A stretch of 64,000 nt of DNA from a candidate division NC10 bacterium CSP1-5 (lineage in GTDB: Bacteria; Methylomirabilota; Methylomirabilia; Methylomirabilales; CSP1-5): NCBI GenBank assembly GCA_001443495.1, contig LDXR01000002.1, positions 124,001 to 188,000 on the forward strand, given 5' to 3'. Each line of letters starts with the position of its first letter. Within the stretch, counting starts at the first letter, position 1. This document shows, one piece after another, positions 1 through 9,732 of the stretch. A model generated the notes under the pieces. It did no database searches, was not told where the DNA came from, and saw nothing but the letters and a program-made list of their open reading frames with translations. Both the position numbers and the translations under genes were made by a program.

Positions 1-1134
1 GGTACGGATGTTCTCTTTCCCACGACCGCGGGCTTCAACGCGGGGGTTGAGCGAATCAATATCGACACGGCGTTCCTTACCATTGGCGATCCGCAGAGAT
101 TCCCGCCTTTCGTGCAGTTTGGCCGGATGATCTTGCCCTTTGGAATCTCGACGGGCGACCCCGTGGCAGACGTGCTGAGCATTGAAGACCCACTGACGAT
201 CGAGGCATTCGAGATGAGAAACACTGCCATCGGCATTGGCCTGGGGTTTCCGACGCCTGCCCCGACTCCCGCCACGCCACCGGTAACTCCGCCGCCGGTC
301 AGGCCACTGCTGATCAATCCCCTCGTTGGCCTACTCAGCAGAGGCCTTGGCTATGATCCACCTCCGACGCGGCCGCCGCGGCCAACTCCCATCACTCTCA
401 AGCCAGCTCCTCCTCTTTTCAATGTGGGCTTCTATTCTTACGACGGGAGCACCTTTAAGGGGGTCGAAAAAGCAGGGTTGGACCCCGGGCAGCACATCAG
501 CGCCACGGCGGGCTTTCGCACCCAGGGGCATTGTGGTCGTCCCTACGATCAGCTCGGTGCCGACCGGGGGAGCTGGCTGGAATTCTTTTGTCCTTGGTCA
601 ATCGATGTCGATGTGGATTACATCAGCTCGGTCTTCGACAGTCGATTCCTATCATCCGAATATCGGAGTTTTCTCGGCCGGATCGGTTTCGTGCCCGGGA
701 TGGCTGCGCATGTCAAAGCGACCCTCGGTCCTGTATCGCTCGTTGGTGAGTGGAATGGGGCCATCAGCTCGGCAAAGTTTGTCGATGATTCGGGCACTTT
801 CGTCAGCTTGGAACCCAGCGCCTGGCATATCTCACTCAACTATCAGTTCGATTGGAACCCGTGGGTCGAGGTGATTGGCGATCAAGGAACCTACATCTCC
901 TTCGGCTACTCGGAGAGCCGAGATCTGGCAGGGGTGACGCAGTTGGTCAACGGCGATCCAACCAGGGTTGGGTTCGCTCCCCAGCGGCGATTCCTCGTGA
1001 CCCTGGGCGAGTGGGTCTTGGACGGTGTCCTATTTAGGGTTGAGTATGCCCACATCGAGGACTACTCCAGGAGTGAGCGCGGTACCGGCAGGTCCGCGGA
1101 TGGGGTGTTCACGACAATTACGTACGTGTGGTAG
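1..1134 (+). CDS. LbtU-like outer-membrane porin (5' partial)
   Basis: The reading frame is open from the first base, so the start lies upstream; 377 residues are visible. The segment reading AFLTIGDPQRFPPFVQFGRM, then LPFG and DPLTIEAFE, matches what I know of the LbtU family of siderophore porins, where a GR-x-x-x-PFG strand precedes DPLT. The rest is rich in alternating aromatic and polar strands (for example SWHISLNYQF-like and FRVEYAHIEDYSR) and the protein ends in Trp, as outer-membrane beta barrels do. A Pro-rich insert at about residues 86-138 is unusual and may be an extracellular loop. It sits 111 bases before an RND pump gene, so it may be the outer-membrane partner of that cluster. 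Family call is moderate; substrate unknown. Confidence 0.6.
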   Translation, partial: GTDVLFPTTAGFNAGVERINIDTAFLTIGDPQRFPPFVQFGRMILPFGISTGDPVADVLSIEDPLTIEAFEMRNTAIGIGLGFPTPAPTPATPPVTPPPVRPLLINPLVGLLSRGLGYDPPPTRPPRPTPITLKPAPPLFNVGFYSYDGSTFKGVEKAGLDPGQHISATAGFRTQGHCGRPYDQLGADRGSWLEFFCPWSIDVDVDYISSVFDSRFLSSEYRSFLGRIGFVPGMAAHVKATLGPVSLVGEWNGAISSAKFVDDSGTFVSLEPSAWHISLNYQFDWNPWVEVIGDQGTYISFGYSESRDLAGVTQLVNGDPTRVGFAPQRRFLVTLGEWVLDGVLFRVEYAHIEDYSRSERGTGRSADGVFTTITYVW

Positions 1135-1245
1135 CGCGGTCGCACGCCCCCGGCGAAGCACATGCCTGGCGCAAAAGGTCAATAAAGAAGATCCGATGCA
1201 TTGGGAATAAACCAAATAATATCACCAAACCAAGGGAGGTCAGCC

Positions 1246-4200
1246 ATGATGCGTTGGATCATTGGGTCGAGCTTGAAGCTTCGACTCGTCGTTGTTACGC
1301 TCGCGGCGTTGCTGATGGTTTTTGGCTTCACGCAGCTCCGTCACATGCCGGTGGATGCCTTGCCCGAGTTCTCGCGGCCGTATGTGGAGCTCCAAATCGA
1401 GGCCCTCGGACTTTCCGCCCAGGAAGTGGAAGCCTTGATCACCACGCCCCTGGAGGCGGACATGCTCAACGGGACACCGTGGGCGAAGGAAATACGCTCC
1501 GTGTCGCTTCCCGGGCTGTCGTCGATCACTCTCATCTTCGAGAAAGGGACCGACGTCATGCGTGCCCGGCAAATGGTGCAGGAGCGCCTCGTCGAGGTGT
1601 TTGCGCTCCCAAGAGTGGCGAAGCAGTTTACCATGATCAATCCTCTCTCCTCGGCTGGCCGGGTCATGGCGATCGGGCTGACCTCGGACAAACTGTCCTT
1701 GATCGAGATGTCGGTGCTCGCCCGCTGGACGATCCAGCCCCGCTTATTGGGTGTCCCCGGCGTAGCAAATGTGTCGATATGGGGCCGGCGTGAGCGGCAG
1801 TTGCAAGTGCAAGTGGATCCGGAAAGGTTGCGAGATGAAGGTGTGACGCTGATGCAAATCATCAAAACTGCTGGCAACGCCTTGTGGGCGTCGCCCTTGA
1901 GCTTTTTGGAAGCCTCGACACCCGGTACCGGCGGGTGGGTCGACACCCCCAATCAAAGGCTCGGGGTCCGGCATCTCATGCCCATCACAACGGCGGAGGA
2001 CCTGGCCAAAGTGCCGATCGAGGACGCCTCATCGAAGCGCCTGGGTGACGTGGCCAGGGTAGTGGAAGACCATCAACCACTCATTGGTGATGCCATCGTG
2101 AAGGACGCCCCCGCGCTCATGCTGGTGGTCGAGAAATTCCCCTGGGCCAATACGAGAGAAGTGACGCGGGAAGTGGAAAAGGCGCTCGCGGCGCTCCGGC
2201 CCGGTCTGTCGGGTTTGGAGATGGACTCCTCCCTCTTTCGGCCGGCGACGTACCTCGAGCTGGCGTTCGACAATTTCTCTTCAGCCTTCCTCATCGGTGC
2301 CGTCCTCATGATTGTGACTCTCCTTGCGTTTCTTTTCAACTGGCGCACCGCGTTGATCAGCACCGTGGCAATCCTGGTGTCTGTGATCGCAGTAGGGACC
2401 GTGCTCTACGTGCGTGGAGTTACCATCAATATGATGATTATAGCGGGGGTGCTGATCGCCCTTGGTGCCGTGATCGACGACGCTATCATCGATACAGAAA
2501 ATGTCGTGCGGCGTCTCCGCCGGGCTCGTGAAGAAGGCAGCCGCAAGTCAACTTCAACCATCATTTTCGATGCGGCGCTCGAGATGCGGAGCCCCATCCT
2601 CTACGCGACAGCGATCATGGTGCTGGCGGTGGTGCCGGCCTTGTTCCTGGAAAGTGTGTCCGGCGCGTTCTCTCAGCCACTCGCCATCTCGTATATGCTG
2701 GCGTTGCTCGCCTCCTTTGTGGTCGCAATGACCGTCACGCCTGCGCTGAGCCTGCTCTTCTTGCGCAAAGCGTCGCTCCAAAGCGGTGATTCTCCTGTCG
2801 CTGGGATGCTGCGCGGTATCTCCAGCGGGCTTTTTGGGTGGGCCGCCCGCACACCGCGCCCAGCCTTGATCGCAGTCTGTGTCGTCGTCGTTGCGGGCTT
2901 TGCGTCTGTACCATTCCTCCGTCAGGAGTCACTGCTTCCGAACTTCAAGGAGACCGACCTGGTGGTTCGCTGGGAAGGCGGTCCCGGTGCTTCCCATCCG
3001 GCCATGAGCCGGATCACAACTCTGGCCAGCCGCGAGTTGCGGTCCATTCCGGGCGTCCGCAACATCAGTGCCAATGTGGGGCGCGCCATCATGTCGGACA
3101 GGCGGGTCAATATCAACGCCGCCGAGCTGTGGGTCAGTATCGATCCCAAGGCCGACTATGACGCGACCGTGGCTGCGGTGAAGGAAGTGGTTGCCGGCTA
3201 CCCTGGTCTGTCTCCAGAAGTGTTGACCTATCTGCAGGCAAAAGTCAGAGAGGAACTGTCGGGAACGGGTGAATCCCTCGTCGTGCGCGTGTATGGCGAG
3301 GACATGAGCATCATCCGCAAAAAGGCGGAGGAGGTGCAGAAGGTCCTGGCGGGGATCAAGGGTGTCTTTGACTCAAAAGTGCAGTATCCGACAGAAATGC
3401 CAACTGTGGAAATCGAAGTCGACCTCGACAAAGCCAAACGGTATGGCCTCAAACCCGGCGATGTCCGCCGGGCCGCGACCTCGTTGGTGTCCGGCATTGA
3501 GGTCGGCAGTCTGTTCGACGAACAGAAAGTGTTCGAGGTGGTGGTGTGGGGCGCGCCCAAGACACGCCAAAATCTGACCAGCGTTCAAGAGCTTCTGATC
3601 GAAACACCCTCGGGCGGTCACGTGCGCTTGAAAGAGGTGGCCGATGTGCGCATCGTGCCGGCCGCCACCGAAATCCATCGGGATGCCGCAGCGCGTCGCA
3701 TGGACGTGACTGCCAGCGTGCGGGGACGCGATCTCGGCTCCGTAGGGGACGAGGTCGAAGATCGCCTCAAGAAGGAAGTCGAGTTCCCACTTGAGTACCG
3801 CGCGGAGCTGCTCGGAGAGTACGCGGAACGCGATGCTGCCCAAGAGCGCGTGCTCACTTTTGGGATTGCCGCTGCGATCGGGGTTTTACTCCTCCTGCAG
3901 GCGTTCTTCAGGAGTTGGCGGTTGGCGTCTCTATTCTTCTTCACCCTGCCAATGGCCCTGGTGGGCGGTGTGCTGGCGGCGTTCTTGACCGGCGGCGCCG
4001 TTCTTTCACTCGGTTCGATCGTTGGATTCGTCGCGGTGTTTGGAATTGCCGTGCGCAACGGGATGATGCTGATCAATCACTATCAGCATCTCGAGCAGCA
4101 TGACGGCGAAACCTTTGGCGCCGGGCTGGTCCAGCGCGGCACCCAAGAGCGGTCTGCGCCGATCTTGATGACTGCTGTAACAACAACAGCGGCCTTGTTG

Positions 4201-4422
4201 CCCTTGGCGCTTTTCGGCAACATTGCCGGTCTCGAGATCTTGCACCCGATGGCCATCGTGATCTTGGGCGGCCTGGTCACGACGACGCTGTTTAGCCTGG
4301 TCGGTGTCCCCGCCATGTACGTGCTTTTTGGGGCTACCCATGAAGCTGAACTTGACCTCGAGGAGCGGGTGGTCAGAGTCGTCTCTGGAGAAGAGATGGG
4401 GGAGGTCATGGCGAAAGCTTAA
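1246..4422 (+). CDS. CusA-type RND efflux permease A
   Basis: Inner-membrane RND pump of 1058 residues, which would use the proton gradient to move substrate from periplasm or membrane outward. N-terminal transmembrane segment at about 13-31 followed by the FTQLRHMPVDALPEF motif, two porter halves, and two six-helix bundles. The TM4 proton-relay region carries the acidic cluster IDDAIIDTEN with Asp411, Asp412 and Asp416, typical of the heavy-metal-type (CusA/CzcA) branch. The C-terminal FGIAVRNGMMLINHYQHLE stretch is also characteristic. The ATG at 1246 is preceded by AAGGGAGGT with a 5-base spacer; an upstream in-frame TTG at 1201 has no such site. Paralogous over its whole length to the pump at 5366. 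Substrate cannot be deduced. Confidence 0.9.
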   Translation: MMRWIIGSSLKLRLVVVTLAALLMVFGFTQLRHMPVDALPEFSRPYVELQIEALGLSAQEVEALITTPLEADMLNGTPWAKEIRSVSLPGLSSITLIFEKGTDVMRARQMVQERLVEVFALPRVAKQFTMINPLSSAGRVMAIGLTSDKLSLIEMSVLARWTIQPRLLGVPGVANVSIWGRRERQLQVQVDPERLRDEGVTLMQIIKTAGNALWASPLSFLEASTPGTGGWVDTPNQRLGVRHLMPITTAEDLAKVPIEDASSKRLGDVARVVEDHQPLIGDAIVKDAPALMLVVEKFPWANTREVTREVEKALAALRPGLSGLEMDSSLFRPATYLELAFDNFSSAFLIGAVLMIVTLLAFLFNWRTALISTVAILVSVIAVGTVLYVRGVTINMMIIAGVLIALGAVIDDAIIDTENVVRRLRRAREEGSRKSTSTIIFDAALEMRSPILYATAIMVLAVVPALFLESVSGAFSQPLAISYMLALLASFVVAMTVTPALSLLFLRKASLQSGDSPVAGMLRGISSGLFGWAARTPRPALIAVCVVVVAGFASVPFLRQESLLPNFKETDLVVRWEGGPGASHPAMSRITTLASRELRSIPGVRNISANVGRAIMSDRRVNINAAELWVSIDPKADYDATVAAVKEVVAGYPGLSPEVLTYLQAKVREELSGTGESLVVRVYGEDMSIIRKKAEEVQKVLAGIKGVFDSKVQYPTEMPTVEIEVDLDKAKRYGLKPGDVRRAATSLVSGIEVGSLFDEQKVFEVVVWGAPKTRQNLTSVQELLIETPSGGHVRLKEVADVRIVPAATEIHRDAAARRMDVTASVRGRDLGSVGDEVEDRLKKEVEFPLEYRAELLGEYAERDAAQERVLTFGIAAAIGVLLLLQAFFRSWRLASLFFFTLPMALVGGVLAAFLTGGAVLSLGSIVGFVAVFGIAVRNGMMLINHYQHLEQHDGETFGAGLVQRGTQERSAPILMTAVTTTAALLPLALFGNIAGLEILHPMAIVILGGLVTTTLFSLVGVPAMYVLFGATHEAELDLEERVVRVVSGEEMGEVMAKA

Positions 4423-4477
4423 CAAGGGAAAGCAGAAAAGCAGACAACACACATGAGCAATCAACAGGAGGGAAGCG

Positions 4478-5347
4478 ATGCAGCGCAGTAATCGATTGAT
4501 GGTTGTCGTGCTGGTCATTGCCGGTCTGCCGCTTTCGCCGTGCCCACGAGTTTTAGGCGCGGAGCGGACCGAGCATCCCGCCCGTGTCGAGCGCATCGAG
4601 GGAACAAAGCTCAGTCGTGTGACGTTGACCGAGAAGGCGATAGAGCGGATCGGTCTCAAGACAGATCGAGTTCGTGAGGTGAACGTGTCGCGGAAGCGGA
4701 TAGTTGGCGGTGAGGTCGTGGCCTTGACCGCAGCGTCGGCAAGCAATCCCAGCGCCCCGGTACCTGGAACCGATCCTTCGAAGGGAGAGACCGTGTATCG
4801 CCAGTTCGCACCGGGCCAAGTTGAAGCATCGGTCCAGGCGCCTTCCGAGGGTCCCGGCAGAGTCGCGGTCCGTGTGCGCCTTTCTGAGAGTGAGCTCAAG
4901 AAGGTGGCTCGAGGCGAACCGGTGCGTATTCTCCTTCCAGGCCGCGACGACGACGACGACGATGATGACGCGGCCGGCTTGATGGCCCGGCCGGTCGAGA
5001 TGCCGGCTGTTGGCGGCCCCACCGAACGGACTGCGGCGCTCCACTATATGGTAGACAGCCCAGAGCACAACTTGGCCTCCGGACAACGCGTCCGTGTCAG
5101 GCTCGCGCTGTCGGGCAAAGCGAAGAAGCGGAAGGTCGTGCCCTACTCTGCGTTGATTTATGACCCACATGGCGACACGTGGGTATACACAAGCCCCACG
5201 CCTCGAACCTTCGTCCGGCACGAAGTCGAGGTTGACTATATTGAGGGGGACATGGCGGTTCTGGACGAGGGCCCGCCCACCGGGACAGTCGTCGCGACGG
5301 TCGGAGTGGCCGAATTGTACGGGACCGAATTCAAGATGGGGAAGTAA
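4478..5347 (+). CDS. RND adaptor-like periplasmic protein, short form
   Basis: Protein of 289 residues with a Sec signal peptide (cleavage probably after VLGA, near residue 27). The C-terminal ~90 residues, from VVPYSALIYDPHGDTWVY through DEGPPTGTVVATVG to VAELYG, match the membrane-proximal domain of CusB-type RND adaptors. A beta-barrel-like part precedes it. I see no lipoyl domain and no long alpha-helical hairpin; at 289 residues it is well below the ~380-500 usual for RND adaptors. An Asp8 run at residues 157-164 interrupts the middle. It lies between two RND permease genes (55 and 18 base gaps), with SD AGGAGGGAAG before the ATG, so it may serve both pumps. Adaptor relationship is fairly sure; function of the shortened form is inferred. 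Confidence 0.7.
   Translation: MQRSNRLMVVVLVIAGLPLSPCPRVLGAERTEHPARVERIEGTKLSRVTLTEKAIERIGLKTDRVREVNVSRKRIVGGEVVALTAASASNPSAPVPGTDPSKGETVYRQFAPGQVEASVQAPSEGPGRVAVRVRLSESELKKVARGEPVRILLPGRDDDDDDDDAAGLMARPVEMPAVGGPTERTAALHYMVDSPEHNLASGQRVRVRLALSGKAKKRKVVPYSALIYDPHGDTWVYTSPTPRTFVRHEVEVDYIEGDMAVLDEGPPTGTVVATVGVAELYGTEFKMGK
4946..4969 (+). repeat. In-frame GAC/GAT triplet repeat encoding Asp8
   Basis: Eight consecutive Asp codons (five GAC, two GAT, one GAC) inside the short adaptor gene, residues 157-164. The triplet run could change length by slippage without a frameshift and would give a strongly acidic, possibly cation-binding loop. Confidence 0.9.
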
Positions 5348-5365
5348 ACGGCGGAGGGTTCTCCG

Positions 5366-8300
5366 ATGATGCGTTGGATCGTTGGATCGAGCCTGAAGTT
5401 CCGTTTTCTGGTGATCGCGATCGCCGCGGGACTGATGTACGTCGGCATCGAGCAAGTTCGTAATATGCCGGTGGACGTCTTTCCAGAGTTCGCGCCGCCG
5501 CTGGTGGAGATTCAAACCCCATGCCTCGGCCTTTCTTCGGAGGAAGTGGAATCCTTGGTTACTGTTCCCCTGGAGCAGGCGCTCGCCGGGGTGCCAGGGC
5601 TTGACATCATGCGCTCCAAATCGGTCGAGCAGTTGTCTGCGGTCAAAATGATCTTCAAGCCCGGAACCGACCTGCTGCTGGCGCGGCAGATGGTGCAAGA
5701 GCGCGTTTCCGTGGTCGTACCGACACTGCCAAGGTGGGCCAGCCCGCCTGTGATGTTGCCACCGTTGTCGGCGACCAGCCGGATGATGAAGATCGGGATT
5801 TCGTCGGATTCTTTGTCCGTGATCGACTTGTCGATGATCACCTATTGGACGATCAGGCAGCGCTTGTTGCGCGTATCCGGTGTGGCCAACGTGGCTATTT
5901 GGGGCGAGCGGCTGCAAATGCTCATTGTGGAGGTCGTCCCGGAACTGTTGCAAAGGCACGGTGTCACTCTCGACGAGGTCATGACGGCCACGGGGGACGC
6001 CCTGGATGTAGGTATGTTCACGTTTTCAGAAGGACATCATATCGGCACGGGTGGGTGGATCGATACCCCCAATCAAAGGCTACAGGTCAGGCATGTTTTG
6101 CCCCTCGTCTATAAGTCAGACAAAGTAACACCGGATGCCCTGGCCAATGTGCCCGTTGCAGTCAGGAAGGGCAAGGTGCTGCTTATGAAGGACGTGGCCA
6201 GGGTGGTGGTGGATCATCAACCGATGATCGGGGACGGGATCATTAACGACGGTCCTGGCCTCCTGCTCATCGTTGAAAAATTCCCCTGGGCCAACACGCT
6301 GCAAGTGACCAAGGGCGTGGAAGAGGCGCTCGACGCGTTACGGCCGGGCCTTCCGAATGTGAAGATCGACCACACCATCTTCCGGCCGGCGACCTTCATT
6401 GAGATGTCACTCAACAATCTCAGTTGGGCGATGCTCATCGGTGTCGTTCTCATGGTTCTGATGCTCGTCGCCTTTCTGTACGAGTGGCGGGTCGCGTTGA
6501 TCAGCGTCGTGGCGATGCCGTTGTCTTTGGCAGCAGCAGTGCTTGTGCTCCACCTGCGCGGGGCGACCATCAATGTGATGATCTTGGCGGGATTCGTGAT
6601 CGCCCTCGGCGACATCGTGGATGACGCGATCATCGACATAGAAAACGTCGTGCGGCGTTTGCGTCAGCATCGCAAGGAGGGAAGTGACAAGTCGCTGGCC
6701 AGGATTATTCTCGACGCCTCGCTCGAAGTGCGCGGCGCCATCGTCTATGCAACGCTGATCGAAGTGCTGGCTATTTTGCCGGTCTTCTTCATGGAAGGCC
6801 TGTCCGGTGCATTTTTCAAGCCCCTCGCCATCGCCTATGCGTTGGCGTTGCTGGCATCCATGGTGGTCGCACTGACCGTCACGCCGGCGATGGCCCTTAT
6901 TCTCTTGCGCAATGCGCCGCTCGAGGGCCGCGAGTCCCCCATAGTGCCGCGGCTTCAGCGCGGCTACGAGGCGATTCTTTCGCGGATTATCCGCACACCG
7001 CGCCCGGCGTACGTCACCGTCGGTGTCATCGTATTGGCCGGTCTCGTGGTGTGGCCGCTGCTCGGGCAGTCACTGCTTCCTTCGTTCAAGGAAAGGGACT
7101 TCCTGATGCATTGGCTGACCAAGCCGGGCACCTCTTGGCCGGAGATGAACCGGATCACCATTCAAGCCAGCAAGGAGCTGCGGGCCATTCCAGGCGTCCG
7201 CAACTTCGGCGCCCACATCGGGCAGGCCCTGATCATGGATGAAGTGGTCGGCATATATTTCGGCGAAAATTGGATCAGTGTCGATCCCAAGGTCGACTAT
7301 GATGAGACTCTAAACAAAGTTCAGGAAGTGGTTGACGGCTATCCTGGCCTCTATCGCGACGTGCAGACCTATCTGAAAGAGAGAATCCGGGAGGTGCTGA
7401 CCGGAACCTCCAAGCCCATTGTCGTGCGCACCTATGGTCACGACCTGCGCGTCCTGCGCGAAACTGCGGGTAAGGTGAAGGATGCCCTGGCGGGCATCGA
7501 GGGCATCATTGATTTGCACGTGGAGTTCCATGAGGAGATCCCACAGATCACAGTCAAGGTCGATCTCGCCAGGGCTCAAAAATATGGCATCAAACCAGGC
7601 GACGTTCGCCGGGCGGCGACCACATTGGTGGCTGGCGAAGAAGCCGGTGACATTCACATTGCCCAGCGGACGTATGATGTGAATGTGTGGAGCATACCGG
7701 AGGCGCGCAATAACCTGACCGATATTCGCGCGTTGCCGATCGACGTACCGGACGGCGGTCACGTGCGGTTAGAAGACGTGGCCGACGTGCGCGTCGCACC
7801 GACGCCGAATGTCGTAGAACACGAGAACCTCAAGCGCCGCCTTGACGTTCGCGCCAACGTGCGCGGACGCGATCTGGGCTCCGTCGTGGCCGACGTCGTA
7901 CGTCGCCTCCAGGAGGTCGAGTTCCCACTGGGGTACTACCCGGAGCTGATCGGAGAGTTCCAGGAACGGCAAGCTGCCCAAAGGAGCATCCTCATTGTCT
8001 CGGTGGTCTCGATGATCGGGATTTTCCTCATCTTGCAGGTGTCCTTTGGGAGCTGGCGCCTGGCGACTCTGTCCTTCTTGACCTTGCCCTCGGCCCTGGT
8101 GGGCGGCGTGCTGGCGGCGTACTTCAGTGAAGGCATCATCTCGCTCGGTTCGCTCGTTGGATTTCTCACCATTTTGGGGATAGCGGCGCGCAATGGCATC
8201 ATGCTGATCGATCACTTTCAGCATCTCGAGCGATATGAAGGCGAAACCTTTGGTCCCGCGCTTGTCCTGCGCGGGGCACGGGAACGGATTTCGCCGATCA

Positions 8301-8509
8301 TGATGACCGCGTTAACGTCAGCGCTCGCTATCATGCCCTTGGTGGCTGCCGGCAGTATTCCCGGTCACGAGATAGAGCACCCGTTGGCGGTCGTCGTTCT
8401 GGGGGGCCTAGTCACCTCGACCTTGCTCAACCTGTTCGTTGTGCCCTCCCTGTACCTGCGTTTTGGGACTAGCCGTGAACCTGACGCGTCGAGCGTGCAA
8501 GCAAGATAG
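5366..8509 (+). CDS. CusA-type RND efflux permease B
   Basis: Second RND pump of 1047 residues, co-directional with and paralogous to the pump at 1246; both begin MMRWI-GSSLK. The TM4 relay region reads [16 protein letters not shown] with Asp416, Asp419, Asp420 and Asp424. The second bundle contains [19 protein letters not shown] and a [11 protein letters not shown] loop typical of this branch. SD GGAGGG at 5353 lies 7 bases before the ATG. Only 18 bases separate it from the adaptor gene, so the two are probably co-transcribed. Two different permeases sharing one adaptor recalls MdtBC-type heteromeric pumps, but whether these form a hetero-trimer is inference. Substrate unknown; the lack of a TolC-like gene nearby is notable. 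Confidence 0.9.
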   Translation: MMRWIVGSSLKFRFLVIAIAAGLMYVGIEQVRNMPVDVFPEFAPPLVEIQTPCLGLSSEEVESLVTVPLEQALAGVPGLDIMRSKSVEQLSAVKMIFKPGTDLLLARQMVQERVSVVVPTLPRWASPPVMLPPLSATSRMMKIGISSDSLSVIDLSMITYWTIRQRLLRVSGVANVAIWGERLQMLIVEVVPELLQRHGVTLDEVMTATGDALDVGMFTFSEGHHIGTGGWIDTPNQRLQVRHVLPLVYKSDKVTPDALANVPVAVRKGKVLLMKDVARVVVDHQPMIGDGIINDGPGLLLIVEKFPWANTLQVTKGVEEALDALRPGLPNVKIDHTIFRPATFIEMSLNNLSWAMLIGVVLMVLMLVAFLYEWRVALISVVAMPLSLAAAVLVLHLRGATINVMILAGFVIALGDIVDDAIIDIENVVRRLRQHRKEGSDKSLARIILDASLEVRGAIVYATLIEVLAILPVFFMEGLSGAFFKPLAIAYALALLASMVVALTVTPAMALILLRNAPLEGRESPIVPRLQRGYEAILSRIIRTPRPAYVTVGVIVLAGLVVWPLLGQSLLPSFKERDFLMHWLTKPGTSWPEMNRITIQASKELRAIPGVRNFGAHIGQALIMDEVVGIYFGENWISVDPKVDYDETLNKVQEVVDGYPGLYRDVQTYLKERIREVLTGTSKPIVVRTYGHDLRVLRETAGKVKDALAGIEGIIDLHVEFHEEIPQITVKVDLARAQKYGIKPGDVRRAATTLVAGEEAGDIHIAQRTYDVNVWSIPEARNNLTDIRALPIDVPDGGHVRLEDVADVRVAPTPNVVEHENLKRRLDVRANVRGRDLGSVVADVVRRLQEVEFPLGYYPELIGEFQERQAAQRSILIVSVVSMIGIFLILQVSFGSWRLATLSFLTLPSALVGGVLAAYFSEGIISLGSLVGFLTILGIAARNGIMLIDHFQHLERYEGETFGPALVLRGARERISPIMMTALTSALAIMPLVAAGSIPGHEIEHPLAVVVLGGLVTSTLLNLFVVPSLYLRFGTSREPDASSVQAR

Positions 8510-8549
8510 AAGGAAACAATAACTCTGGACAACAAAGGAGGTAGATGCC

Positions 8550-9611
8550 ATGAAGTCGACACGCAGTAGTTCTGGCCACAGAACATGGGTTATCCCCGCG
8601 CCTCTCTTGGCGATCATTGCCACGTTCACGTGTCTCGGTCTGTTTGGCGACAGTGCACTGGCGGGGGAGATCAAAGACCCTCCTCGGTTCACCAAGGCCT
8701 CAGATTACTCTTCAGCCAAGGATTGGAACTTGAAGGGCGAAAACCTCGTGCCTTGGGGACATAACCCGCTCTATTTCCCCCTCAAACCAGGCCACAAACA
8801 CATCCATGAGAGACCAGACCATCCGGATGGTTACTACCGCAAGGAAACGGTTGTTCTTGACAAGACCGAACCGTTTGATCTCCCGGGTATCGGTAAGTTC
8901 AAAGCTGCCGTTGTGCAGGAAGAAGAATATTTGGACGGCGTATTGACCCAGCGAGCGCTGAACTGGTTTGCCATTGACAAAACGACCAACAGTGTATACG
9001 CGTTTGGCGAGGTAAGCTGGGAGATAAACGAGGAGGGAAAACCGGTCTTCGGCGGGACGTGGCGTGCCGGCGAGCTGGATGGCAATGGTGTAGCGGAGCC
9101 TGGTTTGCTGATGCCCGAAACTTTCAATGTGGGAGACAGATATCTCTTCGACGGAAGTGAAAGCGAGGCTTATGGTGGTTCGGAGAACATGGAGGCGGGG
9201 ATTACCATAACCGTTCCAGCAGGCACATTCAAGGATTGCGTGAGAGTACGTGAGCAGAGTCTCCTCGATCTAAAAGACATAACCGACAAGGTTTATTGCC
9301 CTAAAGGCGGCCTTGTCTATGACACGTCCGACGGTAAACTGGTCGCATCCAACCAAATTCCTGGATCGGACGTGTCGAGCATCGGAAAACATCTTAAGGA
9401 GAAGCAGAAGTACACACCGCCGGTTGCAAAGGTGAGCGGGGACCAAGCGACGCAAATCGCACTGAAGACGATACCCGGCAAGGCCACGTCGGTAAAAATT
9501 GAGAGAAAACGCGGTCACAACGTCTACGTCGTGGAGATAATGACCGCGAGCGAGGGGGAAAAGGACGTCTTCGTCGACATCGAGACAGGGGAGGTGGTGG
9601 GAACCGATTGA
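8550..9611 (+). CDS. Secreted protein with C-terminal PepSY domain
   Basis: Protein of 353 residues with a Sec signal peptide (cleavage near ALAG, about residue 35). Residues ~55-285 form a domain shared with the lipoprotein gene at 14261: both have an LVP-x-G-x-NP-Y/L-F-x-LxPG opening, an LDGV/VDGV segment, a WFAI/YFAI strand, LLMP/LMMP, and a PAGTF-x-x-CV/PAGEYTNCV strand. I know this as a widespread secreted family without assigned function. The last ~60 residues (from SGDQATQIALK to DVFVDIETGEVV) look like a PepSY domain, which is absent from the paralog. The ATG has an ideal SD, AAAGGAGGT, seven bases upstream. It follows RND pump B by 40 bases and is likely in the same transcript. Confidence 0.75.
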   Translation: MKSTRSSSGHRTWVIPAPLLAIIATFTCLGLFGDSALAGEIKDPPRFTKASDYSSAKDWNLKGENLVPWGHNPLYFPLKPGHKHIHERPDHPDGYYRKETVVLDKTEPFDLPGIGKFKAAVVQEEEYLDGVLTQRALNWFAIDKTTNSVYAFGEVSWEINEEGKPVFGGTWRAGELDGNGVAEPGLLMPETFNVGDRYLFDGSESEAYGGSENMEAGITITVPAGTFKDCVRVREQSLLDLKDITDKVYCPKGGLVYDTSDGKLVASNQIPGSDVSSIGKHLKEKQKYTPPVAKVSGDQATQIALKTIPGKATSVKIERKRGHNVYVVEIMTASEGEKDVFVDIETGEVVGTD

Positions 9612-9732
9612 TAAATAGCGGTTGCATTCTTTGTGGAGGAGCGGACGGGGTTTTGTCAGGGTGCTAAGACCGCGCAACCCCGCGGCGCCCTGTTCTTCGC
9701 CTGTTCCGCTACGACGAAGGAGAAGTCATACC

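Noticed and set aside
1201-1245. Upstream TTG start extending RND pump A
   Set aside because: The extra 15 residues are absent from pump B, and the good SD at 1232-1240 points to ATG 1246.
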